Below, in pieces: positions 11,369 to 20,747 of a stretch of DNA of 64,000 bases. The stretch spans positions 4,214,568-4,278,567 of the forward strand of contig NZ_KZ987724.1 in the NCBI RefSeq assembly GCF_003614185.1, written 5' to 3'. The stretch comes from Paenibacillus aceti (GTDB taxonomy: Bacteria; Bacillota; Bacilli; Paenibacillales; Paenibacillaceae). Made by a program: the position numbers and the translations under genes. The first letter of the stretch is position 1, and every line of letters begins with the position of its first letter. Below the pieces are notes generated by a model, which was not told the origin of the DNA, did no database searches, and saw only the letters and a program-made list of their open reading frames with translations.

Positions 11369-12388
11369 CTATACCCCTCCTTTTACCTTACGCTGATTAG
11401 ATTTGTTCACCTTGTTATCTTCGAACAGCCAGCATGCTGCGCGATGATCCTGCGTAATCCAATAATCGCTCGGCTCTTGGCTTCGGCATATATCCATAGC
11501 ATGGGGGCAACGCGGATGAAAACGGCAGCCGGTTGGAATCTGCCCTAATCCCGGAATACTCCCTTGAATTGTAAATAACTCTTTGCCGCGGTCCCCATCC
11601 AATCCCGGGATCGATTGAAGCAATCCAACGGTGTACGGATGAGACGGGTTATTAAAGATCTCCTGAACGGTACCTTCTTCTACGATCACTCCCGCATACA
11701 TAACCGCGATCCGGTCAGCCATCTCCGCAGCCACACCCATGTCATGGGTAATGAGAATAATCGACATCCCCAGCTCGTCTTTTAAGTTCCGCAGAAGGTC
11801 CAGAATTTGTGCTTGAACCGTTACATCGAGCGCAGTTGTCGGCTCATCGGCAATTAGCAAGTCCGGTCTGCAAGCCAGAGCGATCGCGATCACGACCCGC
11901 TGACACATACCTCCTGACAGCTCATGCGAGTACTGCTTAGCCCTAAGAGCGGGGTCTGGTATGCCGACCAGCCTTAACAGCTCCACCGCTTCCTTCCAGG
12001 CTGCACTATCGCTTAATCCGCGGTGAAGTCTAAGACTCTCTGCAATCTGATCTCCAATGGTGAATACAGGGTTCAAGGCGGACATTGGGTCTTGGAAGAT
12101 CATCGCTATTTTATCGCCGCGAATTTTACGCAGCTCATCCTGACCTATCTGAGCCAAATCCTTGCCATGGAACTCAATGCTTCCTTCTAATACCATGCCT
12201 CCGGCATAATCAATCAATCGCATAATCGACAGCGCCGTCACACTCTTACCGCTACCTGACTCACCAACCAGACATAAGGTTTGCCCCTTCTCTAACTGTA
12301 GCGATACCTTGTCGGTCGCTTTGACAATTCCCTTCTCAGTTACAAAGCCGGTTGTTAAATCTCGGATTTGTAGTATTCTTCCCGCCAT
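11369..12388 (-). CDS. Oligopeptide/dipeptide ABC transporter ATP-binding protein (OppD/DppD type)
   Basis: 339 residues; Walker A GESGSGKS at about 42-49, signature [16 protein letters not shown], Walker [13 protein letters not shown], and the C-terminal [14 protein letters not shown] motif. It pairs with the OppF-type ATPase to power the permease. Its start lies inside the 3' end of the oppC gene (34-bp overlap), so the two are translationally coupled. Confidence 0.93.
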   Translation of the reverse strand: MAGRILQIRDLTTGFVTEKGIVKATDKVSLQLEKGQTLCLVGESGSGKSVTALSIMRLIDYAGGMVLEGSIEFHGKDLAQIGQDELRKIRGDKIAMIFQDPMSALNPVFTIGDQIAESLRLHRGLSDSAAWKEAVELLRLVGIPDPALRAKQYSHELSGGMCQRVVIAIALACRPDLLIADEPTTALDVTVQAQILDLLRNLKDELGMSIILITHDMGVAAEMADRIAVMYAGVIVEEGTVQEIFNNPSHPYTVGLLQSIPGLDGDRGKELFTIQGSIPGLGQIPTGCRFHPRCPHAMDICRSQEPSDYWITQDHRAACWLFEDNKVNKSNQRKVKGGV

Positions 12389-13335
12389 TTGTCCAGCCTC
12401 CTCCGGGATATCATAACTTTATGTCTAGGGTCCATGGCATCACGAATCCCGTCGCCGATAAAGTTCACTGCCAATACCACAATCAGAATACATAAACCAG
12501 GGTAAACCGCCTGCATAGGATCAACCAGCATAAACTCCTGAGCATTGCTGAGCATAATCCCCCAGCTTGTCATAGGAGCTTGGATTCCTAATCCAAGGAA
12601 CGAAAGAGCTGATTCAGCCAAGATGGCGCCGCCTACCATCAATGTTGCGTTAACGATAATCGGAAAGCTTGCATTGCGTAGCAGATGACGGAAAATAATC
12701 CCCCAGTTGGAGACACCAATCGCTTTAGCTGCTTCAACATATTGCATTTCACGCAACTGCAGGAATACGCCGCGTACAAGCCGTGCTACACCCATCCAGC
12801 TGGTCAAGGAAAGAATCAAGATCATATAAACAAACTTCGATCCGAATATAGCTAGCACCAGTATGTTAATAAATAAAGTCGGAAGCGAGTACATCACATC
12901 GATGATACGCATAAAGATCGTATCGATAATACCGCCAAAATACCCTGAAATGGCCCCGAGTATGGATCCAATACAGACAGCAGCTACAGCTACAGAAAAT
13001 CCAACCATCAACGAAGTTTGACTACTATAAACAAGCCTGGAGAAAATGTCTCGGCCCAGTTCATCTGTCCCTAGAAGATGCCCTTCAGATCCTGCTGGTA
13101 AATTAGCGAACATATAATCGATATAAGTTGGATCATGTGGAGCAATCAGACGGGCAAATAAAGCGACTAAAATAAAGAAGCCAAGCACGATCAATCCGAT
13201 AACAGCAAATCGGTTACGAGAGAATTTGCTCCAGAATAGACGCCATGCACTTGATGGAGCGTCTGCAGCCTTGGTAGCTTCTCCCGAACCCAGCTCAGGA
13301 GTACCGAGAGATGGATCCAAATTAAGCTCTGTCAT
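12355..13335 (-). CDS. Peptide ABC transporter permease (OppC/DppC type)
   Basis: 326 residues with a 30-residue cytoplasmic N-terminus, an OppC N-terminal membrane segment (about 42-62) and five more membrane segments. The EAA-type loop is EAAKAIGVSNWGIIFRHLLRNA (about 200-222), the contact site for the ATPases. The ATG overlaps the oppB stop by four bases (ATGA). Confidence 0.93.
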   Translation of the reverse strand: MTELNLDPSLGTPELGSGEATKAADAPSSAWRLFWSKFSRNRFAVIGLIVLGFFILVALFARLIAPHDPTYIDYMFANLPAGSEGHLLGTDELGRDIFSRLVYSSQTSLMVGFSVAVAAVCIGSILGAISGYFGGIIDTIFMRIIDVMYSLPTLFINILVLAIFGSKFVYMILILSLTSWMGVARLVRGVFLQLREMQYVEAAKAIGVSNWGIIFRHLLRNASFPIIVNATLMVGGAILAESALSFLGLGIQAPMTSWGIMLSNAQEFMLVDPMQAVYPGLCILIVVLAVNFIGDGIRDAMDPRHKVMISRRRLDKWREEYYKSEI

Positions 13336-14303
13336 GCCGCTCTCCCCCCCTTACGTCCCAGCTGTACACGGGGATCAACAATCGCGTATAGAATATCAGC
13401 AACAAGATTCCCAATAATGACCATGACAGCGGTTACTATAGTGATGGCCATTAACACTGAATATTCCCGCGCCAGAGCCATCTCAATAAATAAACGCCCC
13501 ATCCCTGGCCAGTTAAATACCCGCTCTGTTAAAGTCGCTCCGCCAACAAGAATTGGCAGATCCAAACCGAGAACCGTTATAATCGGAATTAGCGCATTGC
13601 GCAGGGCATGACGAAATACCACCTTCCGCTCCGGAACCCCCTTCGCACGAGCTGTACGAATATAGTCCTGATCCAGCACTTCAAGCATGCTTGAACGTGA
13701 ATATTTCACATAGGAAGCAAGGAAGCCCAAAGAAAGAACCGTTACAGGCATGAGTAAATGCAGGATCAAATTGCCGATGTTGCCTTCCTCCCCCATGGTC
13801 CACATATCGGATAAAGGCAGTAAATTCAGCTTAAGCGCAAATAGCTCCTGTAATAGAATCCCGAACCAGAACGCCGGCATAGCAAATCCGACATAGGACA
13901 CAAAAGATGCCACCTGATCGGAGATTCCATATGCCGAGGTACTATTATAGATCCCCCAAGGGATTGCGATAATCAAGGAGAGTAGCCAAGCAACCGCCAT
14001 GAGTACCAGCGTATTGCCTACCGTTGGCCAGAGAATATCACCTACTGGAAGGTTATTCTTAAAGGTATAGCCAAGATCCCCCTTCAGCATGTCACCCAGC
14101 CAACGGATATATTGAATATGTAATGGCTGGTCAAGCCCAAGGTTATGAGCTTGTACTTTAAGAGCTTCCGGAGATAGACCCGGGGATAGCATAATCTGCG
14201 TCGGACCGCCTGGTGCTGCATGGATCAGACCGAAGGCGACTAATGTAATCAGAAACAATACTAGGACAGATTGAAGTAAACGCCGAACCAAATACTCTGT
14301 CAT
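13332..14303 (-). CDS. Peptide ABC transporter permease (OppB/DppB type)
   Basis: 323 residues, six predicted membrane segments, N-terminus MTEYLVRRLLQSVLVLFLIT and the EAA loop RTARAKGVPERKVVFRHALRNA (about 205-226). Start set at ATG 14303, six bases after GGAGG; the TTG five codons upstream is part of that Shine-Dalgarno and was rejected. Confidence 0.93.
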   Translation of the reverse strand: MTEYLVRRLLQSVLVLFLITLVAFGLIHAAPGGPTQIMLSPGLSPEALKVQAHNLGLDQPLHIQYIRWLGDMLKGDLGYTFKNNLPVGDILWPTVGNTLVLMAVAWLLSLIIAIPWGIYNSTSAYGISDQVASFVSYVGFAMPAFWFGILLQELFALKLNLLPLSDMWTMGEEGNIGNLILHLLMPVTVLSLGFLASYVKYSRSSMLEVLDQDYIRTARAKGVPERKVVFRHALRNALIPIITVLGLDLPILVGGATLTERVFNWPGMGRLFIEMALAREYSVLMAITIVTAVMVIIGNLVADILYAIVDPRVQLGRKGGRAA

Positions 14304-14362
14304 GTCTTTCCTCCTCAAGTTTTAGAGGTTACCCATCTTCGTCACTCCCAAGTATGGAAATA

Positions 14363-14390
14363 GAGGAAGGAGATTGGTCTCCTCCCCCTC
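14363..14390 (-). terminator. Attenuator-like hairpin between oppA and oppB
   Basis: GGAGGAGA ... TCTCCTTCC with a CCAA loop on the minus strand, followed by TCTATTTCC. A leaky terminator after the binding-protein gene is common in peptide transport operons and would give more OppA than permease; that role is inference. Confidence 0.5.
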
Positions 14391-14423
14391 CACACTGACA
14401 CCGGTGGCGTAACCGCTGCTATA

Positions 14424-16175
14424 TTATTCGACCCACCATTTAATAATATGGAAGAAGTATCCGTGAGCTCTTGTAGGCTCTGGAGCATCCTCCTCTGCAT
14501 ATTTAACCCGCGGGCCGAGTCCTTGAGGTGTTCCGTATTGATAGAGGAATACATATGGCAAATCGGTGGACAGCTCTTGAGCAGCTTCGGCATAGACTTC
14601 TTTACGTTTGTTCTGATCTACGGTCGAGTAGCCATCGACCCACAATTGATCCAGTTTCTCATTCTTATACCAGCCCATATTCTGACCTGCTTCCGGGAAG
14701 TAGTTGGATGAGAAGATACTCTCTTGGTCAGGGTCCGGATTCGTCAGGGACCAACCGAGCAAGATAGCCTCAAATTTACCCGGTGTCAGATTCTGTTCGG
14801 CCCATGCCGAGAAATCAATCGCCTTCGGAATCAACTCGATGCCCACTTCCTTCAGGCTTTGCTGAGCGATCGCTGTAACTTGCTCACGACGGCTGTTACC
14901 TGTGTTGTATTGTAATTCGAATGAGAAGCGATGTCCGTCTTTTTCTAAAATTCCATCTTTACCAGCGACCCAGCCATCTTCTGCGAGCAGCTTCTTGGCG
15001 GCCTCTATATCATAAGCATAGTTCACTGCCTTATCGCCTGGATCAGCCCAGGAGCCCGGCAGGAATGGCGCGTTCATCAGAATAGCGGTTCCCTTCAGTA
15101 CATTATCGACCATACCTTGACGGTTAAGCGCGTGAGCAATCGCCTGTCTGGCCTTCTGGCTTTCGAATGGAATGAACTTATCCTTGAAGTTATTCTTATC
15201 GAAGTTGAAACCGATGAATTCATAGGATGCGCCTGGTTTATTGGAGATTGTAATCCCCTTCTGCTTCTTCACTGCATCCAATTGAGTCAATGGAATAGAT
15301 GTGACAGTATCTACATCACCCTTGAGCAAGGCTTGAACCTCTGTATTCTGATCCGCATAAATCTTGTATATTACCTTACCGATATGCGGCTTAACTTCGC
15401 CCCAATAGCTTGGATCTGCTTCAAATGTCAAGTATTGCTTCTGCTTCCACTCAGTCCACTTCCAAGGACCATTCGTTACGGTCTGGGCCGGATCTACACC
15501 GTACTTGCTCTTCTTCAGTTCTGTAGGAGGAACATCCTTCAGAACATGAGCCGGCACCAACGAGAAGTTAAGCGCATAACCGAACGGAGCATAGACTTCT
15601 TTCATATGAATCTTTACAGTCTTCTCATCAACCTTCTCGATCTTGTCTACTTTGTCATATTGGCTGATGCCTGGTGCACCAACTTCTGGATTACTAATGG
15701 TATTAATCGTAAAGATAAGGTCATCGGCAGAAACAGGCTTGCCGTCATTCCATGTTGCCGCTTCCTTTAATTTAACCGTGTAAGTCTTCCCATCCTCCGA
15801 GATTTCTGGAAGGCTCTCTGCGAGAGACCAAGGCTCCACGACAAGATTACCAGCGCGGTCCAAATCATAAACTTTCGCGAAAATTAATAGCTCAGTATCT
15901 GCTGAAGGCGTATCATTGATAAATATTGGGTTAATACTTACGATGTCCGAAGGGCTACTGAACGTGAACGTTCCTCCATCCTTAGGTGTACCTGTATCCC
16001 CTGTGTTCTCGACCTCACCCTGCTTATTATTATCTGTCTGCTGATTCGTGTTCTGCGGCTTATTATTGCCTTCCCCGGACTCGGTCTTCGAGCCCCCGCA
16101 GCCTGCCAGTAAAGCACCGAATAATGAGAGTACCATGAATAGAGATAACCAATACCTTTTCCTTTTCTTCGCCAT
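14424..16175 (-). CDS. Peptide-binding lipoprotein (OppA/DppA type)
   Basis: 583-residue extracellular solute-binding protein. Basic N-terminus, hydrophobic segment and lipobox LLAGC with the lipidated cysteine at 26, then an Asn/Gln/Gly-rich linker (to about 60) and an SBP_bac_5 fold. Family features include the segment AATWNDGKPVSADDLIFT and the C-terminal LPYVFLYQYGTPQGL. First gene of the operon; it delivers peptides to the OppBC channel. Confidence 0.93.
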   Translation of the reverse strand: MAKKRKRYWLSLFMVLSLFGALLAGCGGSKTESGEGNNKPQNTNQQTDNNKQGEVENTGDTGTPKDGGTFTFSSPSDIVSINPIFINDTPSADTELLIFAKVYDLDRAGNLVVEPWSLAESLPEISEDGKTYTVKLKEAATWNDGKPVSADDLIFTINTISNPEVGAPGISQYDKVDKIEKVDEKTVKIHMKEVYAPFGYALNFSLVPAHVLKDVPPTELKKSKYGVDPAQTVTNGPWKWTEWKQKQYLTFEADPSYWGEVKPHIGKVIYKIYADQNTEVQALLKGDVDTVTSIPLTQLDAVKKQKGITISNKPGASYEFIGFNFDKNNFKDKFIPFESQKARQAIAHALNRQGMVDNVLKGTAILMNAPFLPGSWADPGDKAVNYAYDIEAAKKLLAEDGWVAGKDGILEKDGHRFSFELQYNTGNSRREQVTAIAQQSLKEVGIELIPKAIDFSAWAEQNLTPGKFEAILLGWSLTNPDPDQESIFSSNYFPEAGQNMGWYKNEKLDQLWVDGYSTVDQNKRKEVYAEAAQELSTDLPYVFLYQYGTPQGLGPRVKYAEEDAPEPTRAHGYFFHIIKWWVE

Positions 16176-16679
16176 TCTTACATTCCTCCCCTTAAATGAA
16201 TGATCTTCTTACAACCATGCTTCGTTGCTTCCGATTCTCTGTGTACTACTCAAGCCCCCTCGGTAGAATCATTGCATCTTCGATGGTTATACAATGAAGA
16301 AATATATTATAAAATAATATATCCGATAAGTATGATGCACTAACTTGGTTTTGTATTTTTGAAAAAAGCTGTTGTTTGTTAAATTTTATTAAGAGTTGTA
16401 GGGAACGAGAAATCGATAAATCATACATAATCTAAAGTGTGGGTATCACATAAGATGTAAAGAAAGGTAAGAGTTTCGTGGATGTATATTGCATAAATAA
16501 ACCAAAGGTCAATTGAATATGCAGTCATATCTTAGAAGGTATTCGCAACTTTTTTTAATTTAGTTAATAATATAACCTAATTCCCCTAATATTCCAAGTC
16601 TTTTATTATATTTTTTAACGCTTCATTTTAAATATTTTCTATATATTAACACCGCTTGCGTAAGAGAGCCTCAAATCAC
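16176..16679. other. Gene-free opp promoter region
   Basis: About 500 AT-rich bases between oppA and the rpsR terminator with no supported gene. It must carry the opp promoter. A 21-bp AT palindrome (ATATATTAT-aaa-ATAATATAT near 16303) contains a minus-strand TATAAT, but no convincing -35 accompanies it. Confidence 0.5.
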
Positions 16680-16713
16680 AAAAAAAGTGCCAAACGCTAA
16701 GCGTCTGACACTT
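16680..16713 (-). terminator. rpsF-ssb-rpsR terminator
   Basis: AGTGTCAGACGC / GCGTTTGGCACT stem (two G-U pairs) with TTA loop, followed on the minus strand by TTTTTTTG, 14 bp after rpsR. Confidence 0.9.
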
Positions 16714-16726
16714 TGGTATTTCTATA

Positions 16727-16996
16727 TTACTCCGTAGTGTACGGAAGCAATGCGACTTGACGAGCGCGTTTGATCGCAACTGTCAAGAGGCGTTGGTATT
16801 TTGCGCTAGTGCCGGTTACACGGCGTGGCAAAATTTTACCGCGTTCGCTGATGAATTTCTTCAACAGCTCAGTATCTTTATAGTCAATGTGAGTAATCTT
16901 ATTCACAGTGAAGTAGCACACTTTACGACGTTTGTTACGTCCGCCGCGGCGAGCCGGTCTCTTGTCGTCTCCGCCTTCTCTTTGCTTGAAGCTCAT
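16727..16996 (-). CDS. rpsR: 30S ribosomal protein S18
   Basis: 89 residues; basic N-terminal extension, then [45 protein letters not shown], the S18 core that pairs with S6 on 16S rRNA. Last gene of the conserved rpsF-ssb-rpsR operon. Confidence 0.97.
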   Translation of the reverse strand: MSFKQREGGDDKRPARRGGRNKRRKVCYFTVNKITHIDYKDTELLKKFISERGKILPRRVTGTSAKYQRLLTVAIKRARQVALLPYTTE

Positions 16997-17015
16997 GCTT
17001 TTCAGTCCTTCCTAA

Positions 17016-17498
17016 TTAAAATGGCAAATCGTCATCCGATATATCGATCGGTTTCCCGTCGTCAGAGAATGGATCATCCTGTTGATTGCCGCGCGAATAA
17101 TTACTATTATTGCTACGGCCTGCGTTACCGCCTCCAAAAGGATTATCCTCCCGTTGTCCACCACCAGCTCCGGCTTCACGGTTTGATTCCAAGAAACGGA
17201 CATTATCAGCAATGACTTCGGTGACGTAGACACGTTTACCTTCGTTATTTTCATAATTCCGCACTTGAATGCGTCCTTCTACAGCAACCAGACGACCTTT
17301 ACGCAAGTAATTCGCACACGTCTCAGCAAGCTGTCTCCAGGTTACAACTGGAATAAAGTCTGCTTCGCGTTCGCCACTTTGCGAGGTGAAGGGTCTGTCA
17401 ACAGCTACAGTAAACTGAGTAACAGCCACTCCGGATGGTGTATATCTTAGCTCCGGATCCCGGGTAAGACGTCCGATTAGAATAACACGGTTCAACAA
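17016..17498 (-). CDS. ssb: Single-stranded DNA-binding protein
   Basis: 160 residues: OB-fold (1-105) with [20 protein letters not shown], a Gly/Asn/Arg-rich linker (about 110-150) and the acidic C-terminal tip DDDLPF that recruits replication and repair partners. Central gene of rpsF-ssb-rpsR. Confidence 0.97.
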   Translation of the reverse strand: MLNRVILIGRLTRDPELRYTPSGVAVTQFTVAVDRPFTSQSGEREADFIPVVTWRQLAETCANYLRKGRLVAVEGRIQVRNYENNEGKRVYVTEVIADNVRFLESNREAGAGGGQREDNPFGGGNAGRSNNSNYSRGNQQDDPFSDDGKPIDISDDDLPF

Positions 17499-17547
17499 TC
17501 AAATCCCCTCCTTCGGGCAAATGTTCTTTACTAAACTGGATTACGTA

Positions 17548-17832
17548 TTAGGCTACGTCTTTTGTAATGAGATAACGGATAACCTCGTCGGAAATCTTCA
17601 AAATCCGTTCAAGTTCTGCAACAACATCAGGAGTTGCTGTGAAATTCACGAGCACGTAAATTCCATCACGAATTTTGTTAATCTCATACGCAAGCCGGCG
17701 TTTGCCCATTACGTCATGCTTAGTAATTTCACCGCCGTTTTGGATGATGCCTTGGAATTTCTCGACTGTAGCTTGAACAGCTTCTTGTTCAAGATCTGGA
17801 CGAAGAATGTACATCACTTCGTATTTGCGCAT
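17548..17832 (-). CDS. rpsF: 30S ribosomal protein S6
   Basis: 94 residues beginning MRKYEVMYILRPDLEQEAVQ, with the RRLAYEINKIRDGIYVLVNF core. Start ATG 17832 follows AGGAGG nine bases upstream; an 11-codon upstream extension was rejected. First gene of the rpsF-ssb-rpsR operon. Confidence 0.97.
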   Translation of the reverse strand: MRKYEVMYILRPDLEQEAVQATVEKFQGIIQNGGEITKHDVMGKRRLAYEINKIRDGIYVLVNFTATPDVVAELERILKISDEVIRYLITKDVA

Positions 17833-17912
17833 TTGTGTCACCTCCTCTTGGACTATGGCCCCCAAATCACTTCGCTTGGGAGCAAGGAACGAGCATAAAC
17901 TCGAACTATACT

Positions 17913-17941
17913 AATATACCAAATCAGAAGCGCCAACGCAA
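17913..17941 (-). promoter_or_regulatory. Candidate rpsF operon promoter
   Basis: Minus strand TTGCGT (17941-17936), 17-bp spacer, TATATT (17918-17913). The predicted leader to the rpsF start is about 75 nt. A second possible pair overlaps it (TTGGCG ... TAGTAT). Confidence 0.5.
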
Positions 17942-18077
17942 GCTCACACATGATTACGGGTCAGCCTGCGCACAATAAAATGCAAGCTCAAAAATGAGGG
18001 TTTCAGCATCAAGAAGTTTGAAGCCAGCTGGGACTGCATCATTTTTGAAACAACCTATAGAAAGGAGAATTTTACCT

Positions 18078-18275
18078 ATGGGCGAGAAAACCGAATATGA
18101 AGAAGGGGACAAGGCTCCAAACCCGGGAATGTACACGGAGGTGGGCGAAGCACGGAGCTTTCATACCCAGATTCAGAATCCGAAGCGGATCAGAATGGAG
18201 AAGGGCGACACTTTCCCAGAGACAAGCAATAAGAACCGCAAATGGAAAAAGGCCGAAAAAGCCCGTGTCCATTGA
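18078..18275 (+). CDS. YjzC family protein
   Basis: 65 residues, MGEKTEYEEGDKAPNPGMYT..., with KAPNPGMYTEVGEA, NPKRIRMEKGDTFPETSNKNRKW. This matches the small YjzC family of Bacillales (PG-APNxGxYxExGE and GDxFPExxNxNRxW), whose role is unknown. Start ATG 18078 follows AAAGGAG ten bases upstream. It is divergent from rpsF. Confidence 0.8.
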   Translation: MGEKTEYEEGDKAPNPGMYTEVGEARSFHTQIQNPKRIRMEKGDTFPETSNKNRKWKKAEKARVH

Positions 18276-18577
18276 TCTTGTCCCCATTGCGGCCTAGCGT
18301 AAATGGAATATCCGAAATTTTATTTGTCCAAACCGCATAAAAAGGGGTAGGCCCGAGCATAATACACTCAGACGGCGTTGCGCAGAGAGGTGTGGTTCCG
18401 TTGGGCCAATCAGCGAGTAACAACGCTTTAGGAGTCTTATTCACTGTCGAGAGTAGAAACCAAGATAATAACGGGTTATTGAAGACCCCTCTTCGATAAG
18501 ACGTGCTGCGATTCATCGCATATCGACGTTTCTGAGTTCGTTAGAAAAAGAATTCCATTAAGCTTCGCCGTCAACCA
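18276..18577. other. Gene-free stretch after yjzC
   Basis: About 300 bases without a supported gene. A plus-strand open stretch ending at about 18498 reads like protein (GVVPLGQSASNNALGVLFTV) but has no start codon with a ribosome site and no family I recognise; it may be a gene remnant. Confidence 0.4.
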
Positions 18578-18613
18578 GAAAAGGACCTGTAAAAAGGGTC
18601 CTTTTCTTTTTTG
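18578..18613 (+). terminator. Rho-independent terminator
   Basis: GAAAAGGACC / GGGTCCTTTTC hairpin followed by TTTTTT on the plus strand. Probably ends transcription from yjzC or from the remnant just upstream. Confidence 0.75.
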
Positions 18614-18690
18614 CGTTTATCGTTTGGGCTGGCCCGTATGGCCCGTGGCATTTGCGTTTTGGCCTGGCGCGTACCGGCCTATGGCTGTGG

Positions 18691-18775
18691 CTAACGAAAC
18701 TGGGGATCGCTATTGCCCTGCTTTACTCCCTTTTCACCTGAATTTGCCACGAATAAGGTTATGGTGTTTCGTTAG
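18691..18775. repeat. Dispersed intergenic repeat, inverted pair
   Basis: CTAACGAAACTGGGGATCGC at 18691 is the reverse complement of the 1574 copy with two differences; GTGTTTCGTTAG at 18764 faces it, giving an 85-bp inverted arrangement. Same family as 1461-1595. Confidence 0.65.
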
Positions 18776-18789
18776 AGATATCAGATATC

Positions 18790-18823
18790 AAAAAACCTCC
18801 TACGTTTAATTCACGTAGAAGGT
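18790..18823 (-). terminator. Original tRNA-Ser terminator
   Basis: ACCTTCTACGT / ACGTAGGAGGT stem on the minus strand followed by TTTTTT. It lies 16 bp outside attL, where the 3' end of tRNA-Ser was before the island inserted. A close copy is found at the island's other end (35289-35325). Confidence 0.8.
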
Positions 18824-18838
18824 CATTATTGGTTGTAT

Positions 18839-18902
18839 CTATGGCGGAGAGGGTGGGATTCGAACCCACGCACGCCTTGCGACGCCTAGTTGATTTCGAG
18901 TC
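18839..18902 (-). repeat. attL: 64-bp direct repeat, 3' part of tRNA-Ser
   Basis: These 64 bases are identical to 35425-35488. They hold the tRNA-Ser 3' part from CCA through the T arm and variable arm to the anticodon loop (18842-18902), then diverge (GCATA versus AACCC). This is the displaced original 3' end of the gene. Confidence 0.95.
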
Positions 18903-18946
18903 GCATACCTGCGTATTGATTTCGGAAATTGTCCGAACTATCAACG

Positions 18947-18974
18947 TTCAGTTTGCGAACACATACCGGACTGA
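18947..18974 (+). repeat. Candidate integrase arm-type site, left
   Basis: 28-bp segment (core CAGTTTGCGAACACATACCG) that matches 35370-35397 at 23 of 28 positions in the same orientation. It lies 45 bp inside attL. Confidence 0.5.
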
Positions 18975-19082
18975 CTCCGATACTGCTACGTTGTTCCAAT
19001 TATCTACTATTATAATAGAAGAAACTAATCAGTCAAGCGTAGCATTTTACATTTTATACCTTCGAGTCGTGGAAACTATCTA

Positions 19083-19457
19083 GATTTAGCGAGTGCCTGT
19101 CGACGGCCCCTCGACGGTACCCCTTGGGGGTAATGCGTTACCGCGATAAAGCATACGGATGATACCTAGGTGATTGATAATCATGTAGATGTAACCCACA
19201 CCGCCGGAACCCGCGCCCCGTCTAAGTTCTCGCCATTTGTCCGCGTATACAGAGCGTAGGATAAGCGATTATTTGCACTATTATACATAATTCTGGCGCA
19301 CCCAGCCGCTTGACCCCCGAGTTTGCAGGCGCGTGTCTGCCGGGAGCTGCGTGCAGGTGAATCGCGTTATTAGTCCGATTTAATCCGAAAATAAAGCGCC
19401 TGTAACACGCATGATTACACGTTATCACAGGCGCACATATCTCGGACTCCCTACGTC
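19083..19457. other. Gene-free left end of the island
   Basis: No supported gene. It holds a terminator for the leftward operon at 19388-19434: GCGCCTGT (19396) pairs with ACAGGCGC (19427) and is followed on the minus strand by TTTATTTT. A short CCCCTTGGGG palindrome lies near 19119. Confidence 0.55.
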
Positions 19458-19922
19458 TTAGCTCGCTTTTTCTCCGTTAATCATCGCATCTAATTCGCTG
19501 ATCTCCGCGCGAATCTCTTCGTCAGTCTTAACTCGCGTCTGAACGGTATCACGCATATCCTCAACGACAGTACGATCGGTGAGCAATCCGTATCGACGAA
19601 AGAATAAGTCGAGCGCTTTAACGGAAGGAACTCCGTTTGCTCCTCCGCGAATCAATTTCATTAATTGAACGTAAGCTTCCGAACGCATTGCGTCGAGATT
19701 ACGTTCAGATAAGTAGTTAACGTAAGCTGCGAAATGCTCTTGCGATTTCCATTCGAATAAAGTCGAGCGAGCAATTCCTAACTCGTCCGCGAGCTCCTGC
19801 ATTGTCTTCTTCTTTCCACCCTCGCCTAGCAACTCGCCCCATTCGTTCTGAACAAATAGCTGCGCGGCCTTCTCTTGCTGCGGTGTGAGCTGCGCCTCTA
19901 ATACCTTTCGTTGTCTACTCAT
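19458..19922 (-). CDS. phBC6A51-type helix-turn-helix protein, small-terminase-like
   Basis: 154 residues. LTPQQEKAAQLFV (14-26), a helix-turn-helix MQELADELGIARSTLFEWKSQ (about 41-61) and KALDLFFRRYGLLTDRTVVEDM match the phBC6A51 HTH family, whose members in Bacillus phages usually precede the large terminase and are regarded as small terminase subunits (DNA recognition for packaging). Here no large terminase follows: the operon ends and attL is 0.55 kb away. The ATG at 19922 overlaps the upstream stop. A solitary terS-like gene at the distal end is a hallmark of satellites that redirect a helper phage's packaging; that function is inferred. Confidence 0.7.
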   Translation of the reverse strand: MSRQRKVLEAQLTPQQEKAAQLFVQNEWGELLGEGGKKKTMQELADELGIARSTLFEWKSQEHFAAYVNYLSERNLDAMRSEAYVQLMKLIRGGANGVPSVKALDLFFRRYGLLTDRTVVEDMRDTVQTRVKTDEEIRAEISELDAMINGEKAS

Positions 19923-20493
19923 CAATATCGTCCTCCTCTATAATCTTGTTCGCGGCATCAATCGCAGCCTGTAACGCGTCCGGATCGGCCAATAGGCGCC
20001 TGGCTTCCTTCTTCGCGTCCATATCGTATTTACCGTATTGATCGAGCAAGTCATGATCTAAGCTGTCATCCTTCGTCATCCATTCGATATAAATACGAAT
20101 CTTGCGCATCTCGTCGCTTACGTTAATTTCTTCGGTTCTGCCCGCGTCAATCATTTCGGTAATATGCTTCATCGTATCCAGTACAGCCCCGGCCCCAAGC
20201 GCATGTACTCCACAGAAAAAGCCGACGGAGTGATCCAGCAATCGAACCGCCTCAACGTATTCGCCAAGCTTACCCGTATCAATCCGCGTCACTTGTCCGG
20301 CCGCTAGGATCGACGCATATTTAACCGCGATTGCTCGGAACGGCTGCAGGCGCTCCACTAGCGCAAGCGATAACGGAATATCTACGAAATCTTCTCGCTC
20401 CGGCGGATCGGGCGTAAGTCCCTGTTCGATACGGATTTGACGCAGGCGCTCCGTTAATGCCGCGATGTCAACACGAAGCTCATCATTCGTCAT
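19915..20493 (-). CDS. Hypothetical island protein
   Basis: 192 residues, soluble, mostly helical, rich in Asp/Glu, with no motif I recognise (LDHSVGFFCGVHALGAGAVLDTM in the middle). Start ATG 20493, six bases after GGAGGTG; overlaps both neighbours (11 bp upstream, 8 bp downstream), so it is co-translated with the terS-like gene and may assist it. Confidence 0.75.
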   Translation of the reverse strand: MTNDELRVDIAALTERLRQIRIEQGLTPDPPEREDFVDIPLSLALVERLQPFRAIAVKYASILAAGQVTRIDTGKLGEYVEAVRLLDHSVGFFCGVHALGAGAVLDTMKHITEMIDAGRTEEINVSDEMRKIRIYIEWMTKDDSLDHDLLDQYGKYDMDAKKEARRLLADPDALQAAIDAANKIIEEDDIDE

Positions 20494-20674
20494 CCTCTTC
20501 ACCTCCCTCTAACGCAAGCAGCGCAGTCGTTACCGCGTCGTCCAGCGCTCGTAAAACGGATAGTCGCGTATCGGCATCAGGCAACGCGGATATAACTGCG
20601 CTGATAGTTGCGGTAAGCTCCGTGTATGGTTGCGCGAGGTCTATCGTACATTCGATTAAATTACGTTGAATCAT
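20483..20674 (-). CDS. Small hypothetical island protein
   Basis: 63 residues beginning MIQRNLIECTIDLAQ; acidic C-terminus. GGAGGG stands six bases before the ATG. First of three overlapping genes ending with the terS-like gene. No family recognised. Confidence 0.65.
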   Translation of the reverse strand: MIQRNLIECTIDLAQPYTELTATISAVISALPDADTRLSVLRALDDAVTTALLALEGGEEDDE

Positions 20675-20701
20675 GCGATTCCCTCCGTTTTTAAACACAC
20701 G

Positions 20702-20729
20702 AAAAAGAGCCCGCATAATTGCGAGCCCC
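20702..20729 (-). terminator. Terminator after the stalk-domain gene
   Basis: Minus-strand GGGCTCGCA / TGCGGGCTC stem (two wobbles), ATTA loop, then TTTTTCG. Only about 30 bp separate it from the next gene, so some read-through would be needed to express the terS-like operon unless a promoter overlaps it. Confidence 0.65.
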
Positions 20730-20747
20730 TTTCGAATATGTTCGTTA

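Noticed and set aside
17833-17905. S6:S18-binding leader motif upstream of rpsF
   Set aside because: A CCCAA/TTGGG hairpin is present but the characteristic bulged CCG element could not be identified with confidence.
18842-18902. Second tRNA-Ser gene
   Set aside because: Only the 3' part is present; the sequence diverges at the anticodon stem, so it is the displaced attL copy.
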